Origin: an uncultured Fibrobacter sp.
GTDB taxonomy: Bacteria > Fibrobacterota > Fibrobacteria > Fibrobacterales > Fibrobacteraceae
Assembly: GCA_946414025.1 (NCBI GenBank)
Contig: CAMKMX010000024.1
Location: 1 to 47,390 of the forward strand
Reading direction: 5' to 3'
Length of the DNA: 47,390 nucleotides
In this document: piece after piece, positions 31,755 through 41,384 of the stretch
Numbering within the stretch: the first letter of the stretch is position 1
Layout of the letters: the number at the start of each line of letters is the position of its first letter
Position numbers and translations under genes: made by a program
The notes under the pieces: model-generated
What the model saw: only the letters and a program-made list of their open reading frames with translations
Databases searched by the model: none
What the model was told of the DNA's origin: nothing

Positions 31755-34046
31755 CTATTTCTGTCCGGGGTATTTCACACGGGTGTGGTAGGTGCCGTCC
31801 AGGCTGCGAAGGAAAGCCTGTTCCAGTTTGAACAGCTCACGGACCGACAGGTTGCATTCGCTGAACTGTCCTTCGTTGAAACGGCCCTGGATGGTGTTGT
31901 GGATCATTTCTTGCAGGGCTTCAGAATCCATGTTGGACATGGAACGGCTGGTGGCTTCGATAATGTCGGCCAGCATAAGAATGGCAGTTTCCTTGCTCTG
32001 TGGTTTGGGACCCTTGTATTGGAAATCTTCCAGTTTTACGACCTTTGTGGGGTCTTCCTTGGCGGCTTCTAGAGCCTTGTGATAGAAATACTGGATTGTG
32101 GTGGTGCCATGGTGTTCTGAGATGCCTGCGGCCACCAGCTCAGGAATCTTGTATTCCTGGGCAAGGGCATAGCCTTGGGTCACGTGCCCGATAATTATCT
32201 TGACAGACTGGGCTGGATCCAGGGAGTTGTGTGGGTTGATCCCTTGCTTCTGGTTTTCGGTAAAGAATTCTGGACGCATGGTCTTGCCGATATCGTGGTA
32301 CAGAGCCATGACGCGGACCAGCAAGGAATTGGCTTCGATGCTTTCGGCCACCTTTTCGGCCAGGTTCGACACCTGGATGCTGTGGTGGAACGTGCCAGGA
32401 GCAAGTTCGGAAATGCGCTTCAACGCTGGACGGTTGAAGTCGGACATTTCCATGAGGGTGAGTACCGTTGTAATACCGAAGATGCGCTCCATCAAGTGAA
32501 CAAAGAATGCTGACGCGATGGCGATACAAACGGCGAAGTTCGCGCTGGCAGCAATAAGGGTCTGGTAAAAGGCCTCAAAACTCATGCGGTTTCTGAGCAG
32601 GAACATAATGCTAATGGCTGCAGACATAGAAAGGATGCCAACAATAATGGCATAGATGAACTGCACCCTGTAGCGGATTTTTGTCAGCGGAACAAGGGAG
32701 ATAATCAGGACCGCCAATACGGTAATGGTGGCCGCCAGGTCATAGCCGTTGAGAATGCCGAATATCATGGAAGATAGTACGGAGAAAGCAATGCCAAGCC
32801 TGTAATTAAAGAGAACGGTGGCAATGACCGGAGTAAAGGCGAAGGGGTAGAGCCACATGAAATCGACACCTTCGGGAAGCACCATGGCTTCGGGTCTGTT
32901 CAGGGAGTTGGACAGGTAGTGCACCGCCCAGAAGCTGACCAGCTGGATGACGGCTAAAAGCACCAGACTCCAGAGCTGCCTTGGGCTCTTGAACTTGCGT
33001 ACCGTTTCATTGTAGAAGAAATAGAAGAAGAAGGCGATGATGATGAGGGCGAGGATAATGGACTGGCCGAAGGGAGCTGTAAGGGTTCTCTGGTTTTCTT
33101 CTTTCTGCTGGGCCTGTTGCAGTGCTTCCATTTTTTCAAGGATTTCCTTGGTAATGGGGTCACCCTGTTTCACTATTTCCATACCGCGGGGAATCATGCC
33201 CTTGATAAGGGTCACTTTGTCCCGAGCAGCGGCTTTGCGGGCGCTAGTCTCTTTTTCTAGGTAGAAAACGTTTGGCAACGAGAACACATAGAGGACTTCG
33301 TAGAAGGCACTCTGCAATCCCTGATCGCTGGGAAAGGCCTGTTGCAATTGGGCAAAGGATTCATCGATACGGCGCTGTAAGGGCTGTATGGCGCTAGTTT
33401 CCAGCGTCATTTCTTCGCTGTCACGAATCATGGCCACTGTAGTCTTGTTATAAATCAGATGCTTGATGTCCTGGACATTGTAGGATTCCATGAACAGTTT
33501 TAGTTCCGTTTCTGTTTTGGCAAGCAGGGTGTTGGAAATGCCACGCTTGAGCATTTGGTTGAACACAGAAAGAATGGAGTCGCGGGCCTTGGCGTTTTGA
33601 CTCAGGGGCTTGATTGCCGTAATCGAAAGCCTTTGCTTCAAGACCTCGTAAATACGGGATGCCTGCTGCACCTTCATCTGCAAGGTGTCCGTGGCCTCGG
33701 GATTTGTGCTTCCGGGTGCGTTAATTTGTGCTTGCAAGCTGCCGTACTGGGCAAGCTTGTGCAGGTACTGTTTCAAGTCTTCGCTGATGCGGTTGGTCTC
33801 GTCGGAGTTGTATTCGAAAATGGCGTTGACCTTTTCTTCGGCACGCTGACGTTCGGCCTCAATTTCTTGTTTGGACTTGGGAATATCGAAATTGATGGGG
33901 GAGATGATGGTGCGGGTGCTGAGCTGGCCCAGGTGGGGGTGGTCCGCCTGCATGGCGATATTCTTGTCGGGGAACAGGAATATGGCGATAGCCGCGACCA
34001 ACACGCAGCCAAGGAAAAGATGGAGTTTTTTCTTCTTCTTTTTCAT
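31755..34046 (-). CDS. pgpH: cyclic-di-AMP phosphodiesterase PgpH (7TM-HD)
   Basis: The 763-residue membrane protein degrades c-di-AMP to pApA. A first membrane segment lies after the MKKKKKK start (about 9-26). A large extracytoplasmic 7TMR-HDED domain follows (about 40-310), then seven hydrophobic segments (about 330-530). The cytoplasmic HD domain (about 560-735) has [15 protein letters not shown] and [10 protein letters not shown]. Its ATG shares one base with the phoH stop (TAATG), so translation is coupled. The family order phoH-pgpH-ybeY is common; ybeY is not next here. It pairs functionally with CdaA at 10387. Confidence 0.95.
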   Translation of the reverse strand: MKKKKKKLHLFLGCVLVAAIAIFLFPDKNIAMQADHPHLGQLSTRTIISPINFDIPKSKQEIEAERQRAEEKVNAIFEYNSDETNRISEDLKQYLHKLAQYGSLQAQINAPGSTNPEATDTLQMKVQQASRIYEVLKQRLSITAIKPLSQNAKARDSILSVFNQMLKRGISNTLLAKTETELKLFMESYNVQDIKHLIYNKTTVAMIRDSEEMTLETSAIQPLQRRIDESFAQLQQAFPSDQGLQSAFYEVLYVFSLPNVFYLEKETSARKAAARDKVTLIKGMIPRGMEIVKQGDPITKEILEKMEALQQAQQKEENQRTLTAPFGQSIILALIIIAFFFYFFYNETVRKFKSPRQLWSLVLLAVIQLVSFWAVHYLSNSLNRPEAMVLPEGVDFMWLYPFAFTPVIATVLFNYRLGIAFSVLSSMIFGILNGYDLAATITVLAVLIISLVPLTKIRYRVQFIYAIIVGILSMSAAISIMFLLRNRMSFEAFYQTLIAASANFAVCIAIASAFFVHLMERIFGITTVLTLMEMSDFNRPALKRISELAPGTFHHSIQVSNLAEKVAESIEANSLLVRVMALYHDIGKTMRPEFFTENQKQGINPHNSLDPAQSVKIIIGHVTQGYALAQEYKIPELVAAGISEHHGTTTIQYFYHKALEAAKEDPTKVVKLEDFQYKGPKPQSKETAILMLADIIEATSRSMSNMDSEALQEMIHNTIQGRFNEGQFSECNLSVRELFKLEQAFLRSLDGTYHTRVKYPGQK

Positions 34047-34987
34047 TAGGAGTCCTTTTGTTCGTAGGCGGACAAAATATCTTTCACCAGTGGATGCCGT
34101 AAAACATCGGTGGCGGTAAATTCAACTTGGGCGATGCCCTTGATGCCGTTCAAGATGGTCATGGCATGTTCCAGTCCGGATTTTTGTCCCTGAGCCAGGT
34201 CCACTTGGGAGGTATCCCCGGTAATGATGGCCTTGCTGTGAGGGCCGAGCCTTGTGAGGAACATTTTCATCTGGGGAACAGTGGTGTTCTGGGCCTCGTC
34301 CAAGATGATGAAAGCCCGCTTGAGGGTGCGACCGCGCATGTAGGCGAGGGGAGCAACCTCGATAGCTCCAGTTTCTTCGTAACGACGGAGTTTTTCTGGA
34401 GGAAGCAGTTCAGAGAGGCTGTCGTGGATGGGACGCAGATAAGGGGCGATTTTTTCTTTCAGGTCGCCAGGCAGGTAACCTAGGGATTCTCCTGCCTCTA
34501 CGGCAGGTCGGACTAGGCATATCCGTTCGGCCTCGTTACGTTCGAGGCTTGCGACGGCCAGAGCTACCGCAAGAAACGTCTTGCCTGTACCGGCGGGGCC
34601 CTTGGCGAAAATGACGTCGTTCTTTTCGACGGCCTTTACCAGTTCTGCCTGGGAGGGCGTCTTTGGGCCAATGGATATGCCGAACCGATTCCGGATGATA
34701 GGGGTTGCCCCGACGGAGAAATCCTGTACGACTGGCGACGAAGATTTTCCGAGAAGCCGTTCCACCTGCTTGGCGGTAAAGGATTCCCCGTGTTTTGCGG
34801 CGATTTTCAGCTGGTCCAGGACCGTCAGCAGGCCTTGTAGGTCTGCACCGTCCTTGGGCTTCAAGTTGAGACCCGGGAGTCTGGTCTGTATCTCAACACA
34901 AAAACGGCCTTCCAATAAGCGGAAAACCGTTTCGTTCTCCCCTGAAACCATCCGTTTCAGGTTATCAGAGATGGAGTAATGTTCCAA
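34046..34987 (-). CDS. phoH: PhoH-like ATPase
   Basis: The 313-residue protein matches the PhoH/YbeZ family. An N-terminal KH-like domain is followed by the P-loop ATPase with [34 protein letters not shown] (Walker B) and TGDTSQVDL. It is a cytoplasmic ATPase linked to RNA processing together with YbeY. The start is TTG (34985-34987) with TAGG upstream inside the end of the preceding gene; ATG 12 codons later is the alternative. The upstream lipoprotein stop is only 5 bp away, and pgpH overlaps its end. Confidence 0.94.
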   Translation of the reverse strand: MEHYSISDNLKRMVSGENETVFRLLEGRFCVEIQTRLPGLNLKPKDGADLQGLLTVLDQLKIAAKHGESFTAKQVERLLGKSSSPVVQDFSVGATPIIRNRFGISIGPKTPSQAELVKAVEKNDVIFAKGPAGTGKTFLAVALAVASLERNEAERICLVRPAVEAGESLGYLPGDLKEKIAPYLRPIHDSLSELLPPEKLRRYEETGAIEVAPLAYMRGRTLKRAFIILDEAQNTTVPQMKMFLTRLGPHSKAIITGDTSQVDLAQGQKSGLEHAMTILNGIKGIAQVEFTATDVLRHPLVKDILSAYEQKDS

Positions 34988-34992
34988 ATGAC

Positions 34993-35286
34993 CTACTCGG
35001 CGTCGGGACGTTCCACCGGAATGCCCAACTTGTTCTTGGCGTCGAAGATTTCCTTACGGAGCTTATGGTTCTCTTCGGTCATGGCCATGGCTTCGTCTTC
35101 GTTCTTCTTCAGCTTGTTTTCGTCGATCTTTTCTTTCTGGACAGCGGCCTTTCCACCAGCACCGCCGGCTGCACCTCCTTCGGCGCCACCTTCGTCGCCG
35201 CTACCACCGGAAGAGCCGGCGCAAGCGGTGAAGAGGGCAAGGGACAGAGAGGCGAGGATCAGTTTCCAATTTTTCAAAAATGACAT
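34993..35286 (-). CDS. small Gly-rich lipoprotein with coiled coil
   Basis: The 97-residue protein has lipobox FTAC after MSFLKNWKLILASLSLAL. A Gly/Ala/Ser/Glu-rich linker (about 23-48) leads to a charged helix that probably forms a coiled coil (about 50-90). I know no family. It heads the minus-strand run with phoH and pgpH; the spacing of 5 bp suggests co-transcription. It may be an envelope spacer, similar in style to Lpp-like proteins, but this is a guess. Confidence 0.75.
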   Translation of the reverse strand: MSFLKNWKLILASLSLALFTACAGSSGGSGDEGGAEGGAAGGAGGKAAVQKEKIDENKLKKNEDEAMAMTEENHKLRKEIFDAKNKLGIPVERPDAE

Positions 35287-35317
35287 TATTCAGGCTCCAT
35301 TCTAGTCTGTGTTGCGT

Positions 35318-35329
35318 AAAATGTATATT
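35318..35329 (+). promoter_or_regulatory. TATATT -10-like element of pepP
   Basis: TATATT at 35324-35329 lies 37 bp before the pepP ATG in the 80-bp divergent spacer shared with the lipoprotein gene at 35286. Confidence 0.45.
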
Positions 35330-35366
35330 ATTTACGGCAAAAAAGTAGAAAAAAAGTGAAATCCTT

Positions 35367-36734
35367 ATGAAAAAAGACGATTTTTTGCGAAAATCCTATT
35401 CCCAGGTCTTCATTTCTTCGCCGGATTACGATTCTTGCGCCTTATATGCCCAGAGGCGCGCCCAGATGATGGAAAAGCTGGACTCCTTCTGTATTTTTGG
35501 CGGAATGCCCAGGGAGCCTGGTGCCGAAGAAGCCTTTACGGAAACCTGGACCCGCTTTGTCCAGGACCCGGCTTTCTTGTTCCTTACGGGAGTGAACCAG
35601 CCGGGGTGCTACCTGGTGCTGGACCCCAGAGCAAAAAAAACGGTTCTCTTTGTGCCGGAAAAGGACCTTTTCCGGGAATTCTGGAACGGAAAACGGTTAG
35701 GAATCGAGCCTGGAAGTGACGATGTATCTAGGGTCACAGGCATTGCCGATGTCCGTGATGCCCTGGAATTTTTGCCCTTTGTGGAATCCATGGCGAAAAA
35801 ATACCGGTCCATGGGGTTCGGTTACGTCTATTATTATGAAAAGGTCCGGGGCGACCATAACGACAAACTGAAGGACCGGGTGGCGAAGGTCCTGGGCCGG
35901 CAGGGAATGAAGGTCAAGACCTGTTCGCCGATACACTTTGCAGAGAGGCTTCCGTTGGGACCGGAGCGTATCGCCGATGCCAAGAGGGCCCAGTCCATTA
36001 CGGAGAAGGCTTTCCGCAACTTGCTTTCGCGGGTGAAATCTTTCAAGAACGAGCGGGAGCTGTACCTGTACTTGAACTACGAGATGCAGCGCCGAAGCGA
36101 CGGTGACCTGGCGTTTCCGACCATTGCCGCTTCCGGAGAAAACGCTTGCTGCCTGCACTATGTGAAAAACGATGAGCCCCTGAAGTTGGGACGGATGATT
36201 CTTTTGGATTTTGGCGTGCGTTACGGAACCCTTCATAGCGACATTTCCAGAACATTTCCCCTGAACGGGAAGTTCAATCCCTTGCAGGCCCTGCTGTACC
36301 AGATTGTTTTGGACTCTGCGTTAGTTTATCAGAAATTCGTGAAACCCGGAGTGAGCCTGAAAGAAATAGGCCAGATTCCTTGGGAATTTATCATGGATGA
36401 ACTGGAATCCCGATTGGTAAAGGCCCACAAGGGCAAGTTCAAACTGTGTTATGACAAGAGACCCCATGGGGTGAGCCATTTTATCGGTGAGCACATTCAC
36501 GATGGCGACCCAGGTTCCCGTTCCCTGGATACCGTCTTGGAACCGGGTATGCTCATCTCTTGTGAGCCGGGATTGTATGGCGAATTCGAAGGTGTGTTCA
36601 ACGGGCGGCGCTACCGCGAAAAGATCGGTATCCGCATCGAGGACGACCTGCTGATTACGAAAACGGGCTTTTTGAACATTTCAAAGAAAATCCCGAAAGA
36701 AATCGGGGAGATTGAGCGGCTGATGCAGGGATAG
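35367..36734 (+). CDS. pepP: Xaa-Pro aminopeptidase (M24B)
   Basis: The 455-residue enzyme removes N-terminal residues that precede proline. The N-terminal AMP_N domain (about 15-165) is followed by the M24 pita-bread domain. Metal ligands are visible: two Asp in LLDFGVRYGTLHSDISRTF, His in HGVSHFIGEHIHD, Glu in SCEPGLY and Glu in GIRIEDD. The protein is cytoplasmic. There is no clear Shine-Dalgarno (GTGAAATCCTT before the ATG). The TAG stop is followed at once by a heptamer array. Confidence 0.93.
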   Translation: MKKDDFLRKSYSQVFISSPDYDSCALYAQRRAQMMEKLDSFCIFGGMPREPGAEEAFTETWTRFVQDPAFLFLTGVNQPGCYLVLDPRAKKTVLFVPEKDLFREFWNGKRLGIEPGSDDVSRVTGIADVRDALEFLPFVESMAKKYRSMGFGYVYYYEKVRGDHNDKLKDRVAKVLGRQGMKVKTCSPIHFAERLPLGPERIADAKRAQSITEKAFRNLLSRVKSFKNERELYLYLNYEMQRRSDGDLAFPTIAASGENACCLHYVKNDEPLKLGRMILLDFGVRYGTLHSDISRTFPLNGKFNPLQALLYQIVLDSALVYQKFVKPGVSLKEIGQIPWEFIMDELESRLVKAHKGKFKLCYDKRPHGVSHFIGEHIHDGDPGSRSLDTVLEPGMLISCEPGLYGEFEGVFNGRRYREKIGIRIEDDLLITKTGFLNISKKIPKEIGEIERLMQG

Positions 36735-36825
36735 GAATTTCTAATTCAGATTTATGAATTCGGATTTCGGAGTTACTTATTCAGAAATATGAACTCTGAA
36801 TTCTGAACTCCGAATTCTGAACTAG
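36735..36825. repeat. thirteen heptamers beginning after the pepP stop
   Basis: GAATTTC, TAATTCA, GATTTAT, GAATTCG, GATTTCG, GAGTTAC, TTATTCA, GAAATAT, GAACTCT, GAATTCT, GAACTCC, GAATTCT, GAACTAG run in exact 7-bp register from 36735 to 36825. The first and last parts are roughly reverse complements. It is the same sequence type as 8872-8963. Confidence 0.88.
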
Positions 36826-36870
36826 TTCTAAAAAGCTATCTTTACCTTCAAATTTTTACGAAGGTCCAAA

Positions 36871-39800
36871 ATGTGGAAATATAGCGGAGCGATCCGATTC
36901 TTTCTTTCTATCCTTGCGGTAACGTTTGTCCAGATGGGTGTGTTCATTTACGCCCAGAAGATTCTGTCCGGCTCTTTTGCCGGGGTGGAGGGCGGCCAGA
37001 ACTGGCAGAGCCTGATGCTGCAGATCTTCTTTATCGCCCCCTACGTGATTTTTGTCTGGGCGGCGGGGCTTTTCTCCAACAAGTTCTCCAAGAACAAGGT
37101 GCTGGCCTGGTCGTCTCTCTTTATGACGGCCTTTGTGATAGCCATGGCGGTGCTTGTGACCTGCGGAGTTCCCCGTGTGGCGTTCTGGCTCTGTATCGGT
37201 CTTTCGACGGGTTTTGCGGTGCACAGTGCGGCCAAGTATGCCATCTTGAAAGAAATGTTCGGTGTGCACAACCTGAGTTATGCAAACGCCTTTTTGCAGA
37301 TTTTTTCGTTAAGCGGTATCATCGCTGCCAGTTGGCTTGCCATCGTGGGCGTGAACCTTATTGACCTGGGTAGCCTTGCCAAGTACGAGGCCGTGGGCAG
37401 GATTATCTCTAAATCAGTGGTGATTCCCTGGATTCTGGTGGGGGTGAGCGTGCTTGGTACCGTGGCGAGTTTCTTGATCCCGAAGGTTAAGTATGCCGAC
37501 CCCAACGTTAGTTTTACCACCGCCCGGCGCAGGTTTAGCCTGGGCTGGCGCCAGCGTCCTCTGCGCGCCACCATAATCGCCCTCTCCATGTTCTGGGCCA
37601 TGGCCCAGGTGTTCACCCTTCTGTTCCAGGATGTATCCGGCTCCGAGACGGTGAACATGATCCAGAACTACCTGCCCTTTGCCATCGGGGGCCTGATGGT
37701 GGGCTCCATCTTTGCGGCCAGGAACTCCAAGGACTTTATCGAGACGGGCTTTATCCCCCTGGGCATGATTGGAGCCTCCCTTTGCATGCTCCTGATTCCC
37801 TTTATGGTGCACCCTGTGGCCCTTTCCGTGATTTATGTACTGGTGGGCTTCTTTGGTGGCATGTTCCTGGTGCCTGTGAACGCCCTCTTGCAGTACAATA
37901 CCCGTCCCAACAATTCCGGTTGGGTTATCGCCCTTGCGAACTTGATTCAGGCTATTGTTCTGGGTATTTTCTTGGTGCTTTATTCGGTGATGGTGCATTA
38001 CACCCATATCCGTCCGCAACTCTACTTTGTGGGACTTGGCCTGATTTCCCTGTGCGTGTTCGCCTGGACCATCACGAACCTGCCCCAGGCTTTGCTCCGC
38101 TCCCTTTTGCGCCTGGTGTTCAGCCGCCACAAAATTCGCGTGCTGAACGTGGGCAACATTCCCAATGCGGGCCCGGTGCTCATGGTGGGTAACCACCATA
38201 GCTTTATCGACTGGGCTATGCTCCAGATGGCAAGCCCCCGACCGCTCTGCATTGCAAGCAACAAGGACCACTTTGAAAGATGGTACTTGCGGGCAATCTT
38301 GAAGCGCTTGGGAATGATTCGCATCGACAACCGCCATCCCGAAGAGGCCATGGAAAAAATCCACGAGGCCCTTTTGGCGGGCAAGGCGGTGGTCATGTTC
38401 CCCACAGGCGAAGTTTCCAAGTCTCCCCATGTAGAACCTTTCAACCTGGACTACTCCAAGGCTGTAGAAGGGACGGACGCCGTGCTGCTTCCGTTCTATA
38501 TCCAGGGACTTTGGGGTTCCAACTACAGTTATAGTGGCTCCGACATGTACGGTGCTTCTTCGGACCGTTCCGTGACAGTGGCCTTTGGCGAACCCATTTC
38601 TGCAAAGACTCCGCCTAACGAGGTCCGAGCCATTGTCCGCAAGATTTCTATCGAGGCTTGGCAGTATGCGGTCAAGTTTGTGCGTCCCATTGCGGCCTCT
38701 TGGATCAAGACCTGCAAGAAGTACGTGAAGAACGGACCCGCCATCTACAACACCGATGGTGGGCATTTCTCCGGATACAAGCTCATGGGCGCAGTCATGG
38801 CCTTCCGCGGGCTTCTGAAAAAGAAGTTGGGTAGGCAGGAGCAGAATATTGGCATTATGCTTCCGCCAAGTCCCGCAGGCGTGATTGTGAACCTGGTTCT
38901 TTGGGTCATGGGCAAGACCAACGTGAACCTGAACTACACTTCTTCTGTAGATAATGTGAAGTACTGCTGCGAAAAGGCGGATGTTACCACCGTGATTTCT
39001 AGCCGCCAGTTCGTGGAAAAGTTGAAGGGTCGGGGTAACGACTACTCCCAGGTGGCTTCGGACAAGGTGCGCATCCTCTATGCCGAAGACCTGATGAAGG
39101 AAATCCCCAAGGTGAAGATTGCGGCCCTCCTAGTGCTTTGCATGATTATGCCCGCATGGCTTATCCGCTTTGTGTTCTGCAAGCGTACCCGTATCGACGA
39201 TACCGCCGTCATCGTGTTCAGTTCCGGCTCCGAAGGCACTCCCAAGGGCGTGCTCCTTTCGCACCGCAACCTGATGGGTAACATCCAGCAGTTGGCCTGT
39301 ATCCTGAACGTGAGCCGCGGCGACGTGATGCTTTCGGAGCTTCCGCTGTTCCACAGTTTCGGCCTGACGGTGACCACTCTCTTGAACCTGACGGAAGGCT
39401 GCCCCATTGTGGCGGTGGCGGACCCCACCGACGTGAAGACCATGGCCCGCGTGTGCTCCCGCTTCCGCGTGACCTGCATGGTGGCGACCCCCACCTTCTT
39501 GCGGGCCTTTACCGTGAGCCGCTATGTACACCCCTTGGTGTTCAAGTATGTGCGTATCATCATCGCAGGTGCCGAAGCCTTGCGGCCTGAACTGGCTACG
39601 GCATTCCGCCTCAAGTTCGGTAAGGAAATTTACGAAGGTTACGGTTGTACCGAGACCGCCCCTGTGGCGTCGGTCAATACAGAAAACACCCTGCTGAACG
39701 ACTACATGACCATGCAGGTGAACAACAAGCCCGGTACCGTTGGTCCGGCACTCCCTGGAACCCAGTTCCTGATTGTGGACCCCGAGACCAACGAACCGCT

Positions 39801-40299
39801 CCCCACGGGGGAGGCTGGCATGATTCTTATCGGCGGGTGCCAGGTGATGCAGGGTTACCTGAAGGACGAGGACCGTACCAAGAGCGTCATCGTGAACATC
39901 AACGGTATTCGCTATTACCGCACGGGTGACAAGGGCTACCTGGACGAGGACGGGTTCCTCACCATCGTGGACCGCTACAGCCGTTTCGCAAAGCTTGGCG
40001 GCGAGATGGTGAGTCTCGGTGCCGTCGAAAAGAAAATCCAGGATACGCCGGTGCTGGAAGGCTGCGACTACCTGGTGACCACGGTGCCCGATTCCGCCAA
40101 GGGCGAAAAGATTGTGCTGCTCTATCAGGGCGATAAGGACCCGAAGCAGGTGCTTTCGGAACTTCGCGCCAGTGGATTCCCGCCCATCATGCTCCCGTCT
40201 CTCGCTTTTCCGGTGGAAAAAGTTCCGAAACTTGGGACCGGCAAGGCGGACTTTACCGGGGCGAAGAAGCTTGCGAAGGAACTGGCAGGGATTAAATAA
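36871..40299 (+). CDS. LplT-like transporter / acyltransferase / AMP-ligase fusion
   Basis: The 1142-residue protein joins three modules. Residues about 1-405 are an MFS transporter of the LplT type with 12 hydrophobic segments. Residues about 415-620 are a PlsC-type acyltransferase with HX4D at His442-Asp447 and the later FPTGEVS block. Residues about 640-1142 are an AMP-forming acyl-ACP/CoA synthetase with FSSGSEGTPKG near 785, YGCTETAP and YRTGDKG. In E. coli LplT and Aas (acyltransferase plus ligase) are separate and recycle lysophospholipids at the inner membrane; here one chain could import, activate and acylate. GAAGG lies before the ATG. Confidence 0.92.
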   Translation: MWKYSGAIRFFLSILAVTFVQMGVFIYAQKILSGSFAGVEGGQNWQSLMLQIFFIAPYVIFVWAAGLFSNKFSKNKVLAWSSLFMTAFVIAMAVLVTCGVPRVAFWLCIGLSTGFAVHSAAKYAILKEMFGVHNLSYANAFLQIFSLSGIIAASWLAIVGVNLIDLGSLAKYEAVGRIISKSVVIPWILVGVSVLGTVASFLIPKVKYADPNVSFTTARRRFSLGWRQRPLRATIIALSMFWAMAQVFTLLFQDVSGSETVNMIQNYLPFAIGGLMVGSIFAARNSKDFIETGFIPLGMIGASLCMLLIPFMVHPVALSVIYVLVGFFGGMFLVPVNALLQYNTRPNNSGWVIALANLIQAIVLGIFLVLYSVMVHYTHIRPQLYFVGLGLISLCVFAWTITNLPQALLRSLLRLVFSRHKIRVLNVGNIPNAGPVLMVGNHHSFIDWAMLQMASPRPLCIASNKDHFERWYLRAILKRLGMIRIDNRHPEEAMEKIHEALLAGKAVVMFPTGEVSKSPHVEPFNLDYSKAVEGTDAVLLPFYIQGLWGSNYSYSGSDMYGASSDRSVTVAFGEPISAKTPPNEVRAIVRKISIEAWQYAVKFVRPIAASWIKTCKKYVKNGPAIYNTDGGHFSGYKLMGAVMAFRGLLKKKLGRQEQNIGIMLPPSPAGVIVNLVLWVMGKTNVNLNYTSSVDNVKYCCEKADVTTVISSRQFVEKLKGRGNDYSQVASDKVRILYAEDLMKEIPKVKIAALLVLCMIMPAWLIRFVFCKRTRIDDTAVIVFSSGSEGTPKGVLLSHRNLMGNIQQLACILNVSRGDVMLSELPLFHSFGLTVTTLLNLTEGCPIVAVADPTDVKTMARVCSRFRVTCMVATPTFLRAFTVSRYVHPLVFKYVRIIIAGAEALRPELATAFRLKFGKEIYEGYGCTETAPVASVNTENTLLNDYMTMQVNNKPGTVGPALPGTQFLIVDPETNEPLPTGEAGMILIGGCQVMQGYLKDEDRTKSVIVNINGIRYYRTGDKGYLDEDGFLTIVDRYSRFAKLGGEMVSLGAVEKKIQDTPVLEGCDYLVTTVPDSAKGEKIVLLYQGDKDPKQVLSELRASGFPPIMLPSLAFPVEKVPKLGTGKADFTGAKKLAKELAGIK

Positions 40300-40300
40300 G

Positions 40301-40364
40301 TGTGGAATGTGTAGTGCTCAGTTGTCGGTTATCAGCAACTCATAACCCGTAACTCGAAACTGAT
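40301..40364. repeat. heptamer array between the Aas-type gene and the next CDS
   Basis: TGTGGAA, TGTGTAG, TGCTCAG, TTGTCGG, TTATCAG, CAACTCA, TAACCCG, TAACTCG, AAACTGA run in register from 40301 to 40363, then T and the ATG at 40365. It has the inverted-arm character without the GC hairpin core. No Shine-Dalgarno remains before the next gene. Confidence 0.82.
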
Positions 40365-41234
40365 ATGAGCGAAGGCAGCATTGAAAAAGGCTTTACTCCT
40401 ATACGGACTGTTCGGCTAGTGTCGGCCGTGGTTGCCGTTGCGGGTATGTTCTGCCTGTTGGTCCAGCGTATCTTGTCCATAGCCATGACTATGGCCCAAG
40501 AAATTCTGGACCTGGCCTTTGCACGCTACGGTAACTTTACGGGACGCTTTGCTGCCAACAACTTTGCCGAAGACAAGAAGCTCCTTTCGATGCTGAACGA
40601 GTTGAAGGGACTGATTCCTACGGTAGAGACAGCCCTGACCTTGCTTCTGGTGCTGAGCATCGTGCTTTTCGTCATTGCCCTGGTGGGGCTTGCTTTGCCG
40701 AGGCAGTCGGGGCATGTGCTGGTGGCCCTGAAACTCTTGAAGTGGCAACCTGTCGATGGGGAAGACGGAGCTTCCGTCGATCAATTGTCCATGAGTCCTG
40801 CGGCCCTTAAAAGGCTTGGAATCGCGACAGGGGTGATTGTTGCTGTTGTACTGGCCGTTTTTGGCATTCGCGGCTGTATGCTGGTTTCAAGCGCCCAGGA
40901 GCAGGGCCAGGCCCTGCAGGAACTGGATACGCAGGTGCAAGGCTACATGACGACCCAGCGCGCTTACTTTAGCAAGAATAAGTCTCTCGGTACGGCGCGG
41001 CAGCTAGGGCTTGACACCCTTGTGAACGGGGATTACTACACCTTTAGGGTTGGACGCGGCTACATTGCTGCCGAATCCAAGGTGACTCTTGAAAAATGCC
41101 CCATGGGCACCCGTTGGAGGGTGAATGCGAAAGCCGAAGGCTTTATATCGAAGGAACTGAAATTTTTCAGTGTGCTTCCCAAGAACAGGGAATGCTTCAA
41201 GTTTGCCCCGAACCTAAAAAATACACCGCGATAG
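40365..41234 (+). CDS. membrane protein with periplasmic C-terminal domain
   Basis: The 289-residue protein has three hydrophobic segments (about 18-38, 88-110, 150-168). The C-terminal part (about 170-289) contains YMTTQRAYFSKNKSLGTARQLGL and two Cys. It looks like a pilin-like globular domain, which often shows YFxxxxxxG patterns. I do not recognise a family. The ATG sits directly after a heptamer array; SD is missing. A CCGGAC hairpin follows the stop. Confidence 0.7.
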   Translation: MSEGSIEKGFTPIRTVRLVSAVVAVAGMFCLLVQRILSIAMTMAQEILDLAFARYGNFTGRFAANNFAEDKKLLSMLNELKGLIPTVETALTLLLVLSIVLFVIALVGLALPRQSGHVLVALKLLKWQPVDGEDGASVDQLSMSPAALKRLGIATGVIVAVVLAVFGIRGCMLVSSAQEQGQALQELDTQVQGYMTTQRAYFSKNKSLGTARQLGLDTLVNGDYYTFRVGRGYIAAESKVTLEKCPMGTRWRVNAKAEGFISKELKFFSVLPKNRECFKFAPNLKNTPR

Positions 41235-41337
41235 CCGGACTCGTCCGGGACCCAGTGCAGTTTTTTTATACTTTGGTATAGAACGCTTTTACAGGTGGCG
41301 TTTTAACCTTGCCGTTCCCGCGAATGCGGGAACCTGT
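41235..41337 (+). promoter_or_regulatory. thyA leader with hairpins and promoter-like element
   Basis: CCGGAC TC GTCCGG (41235-41248) follows the preceding stop directly, with a T7 run at 41261-41267. TATACT (about 41267-41272) could be a -10. GTTCCCGC GAAT GCGGGAAC (41314-41333) is a perfect 8-bp stem. ACAGGT (41291) and ACCTGT (41332) could pair instead, overlapping this stem by two bases. Confidence 0.4.
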
Positions 41338-41384
41338 TGGCTGTATAGGGAGAAATTGGCCGCCTGGCAAAATAAAAGGATTTT

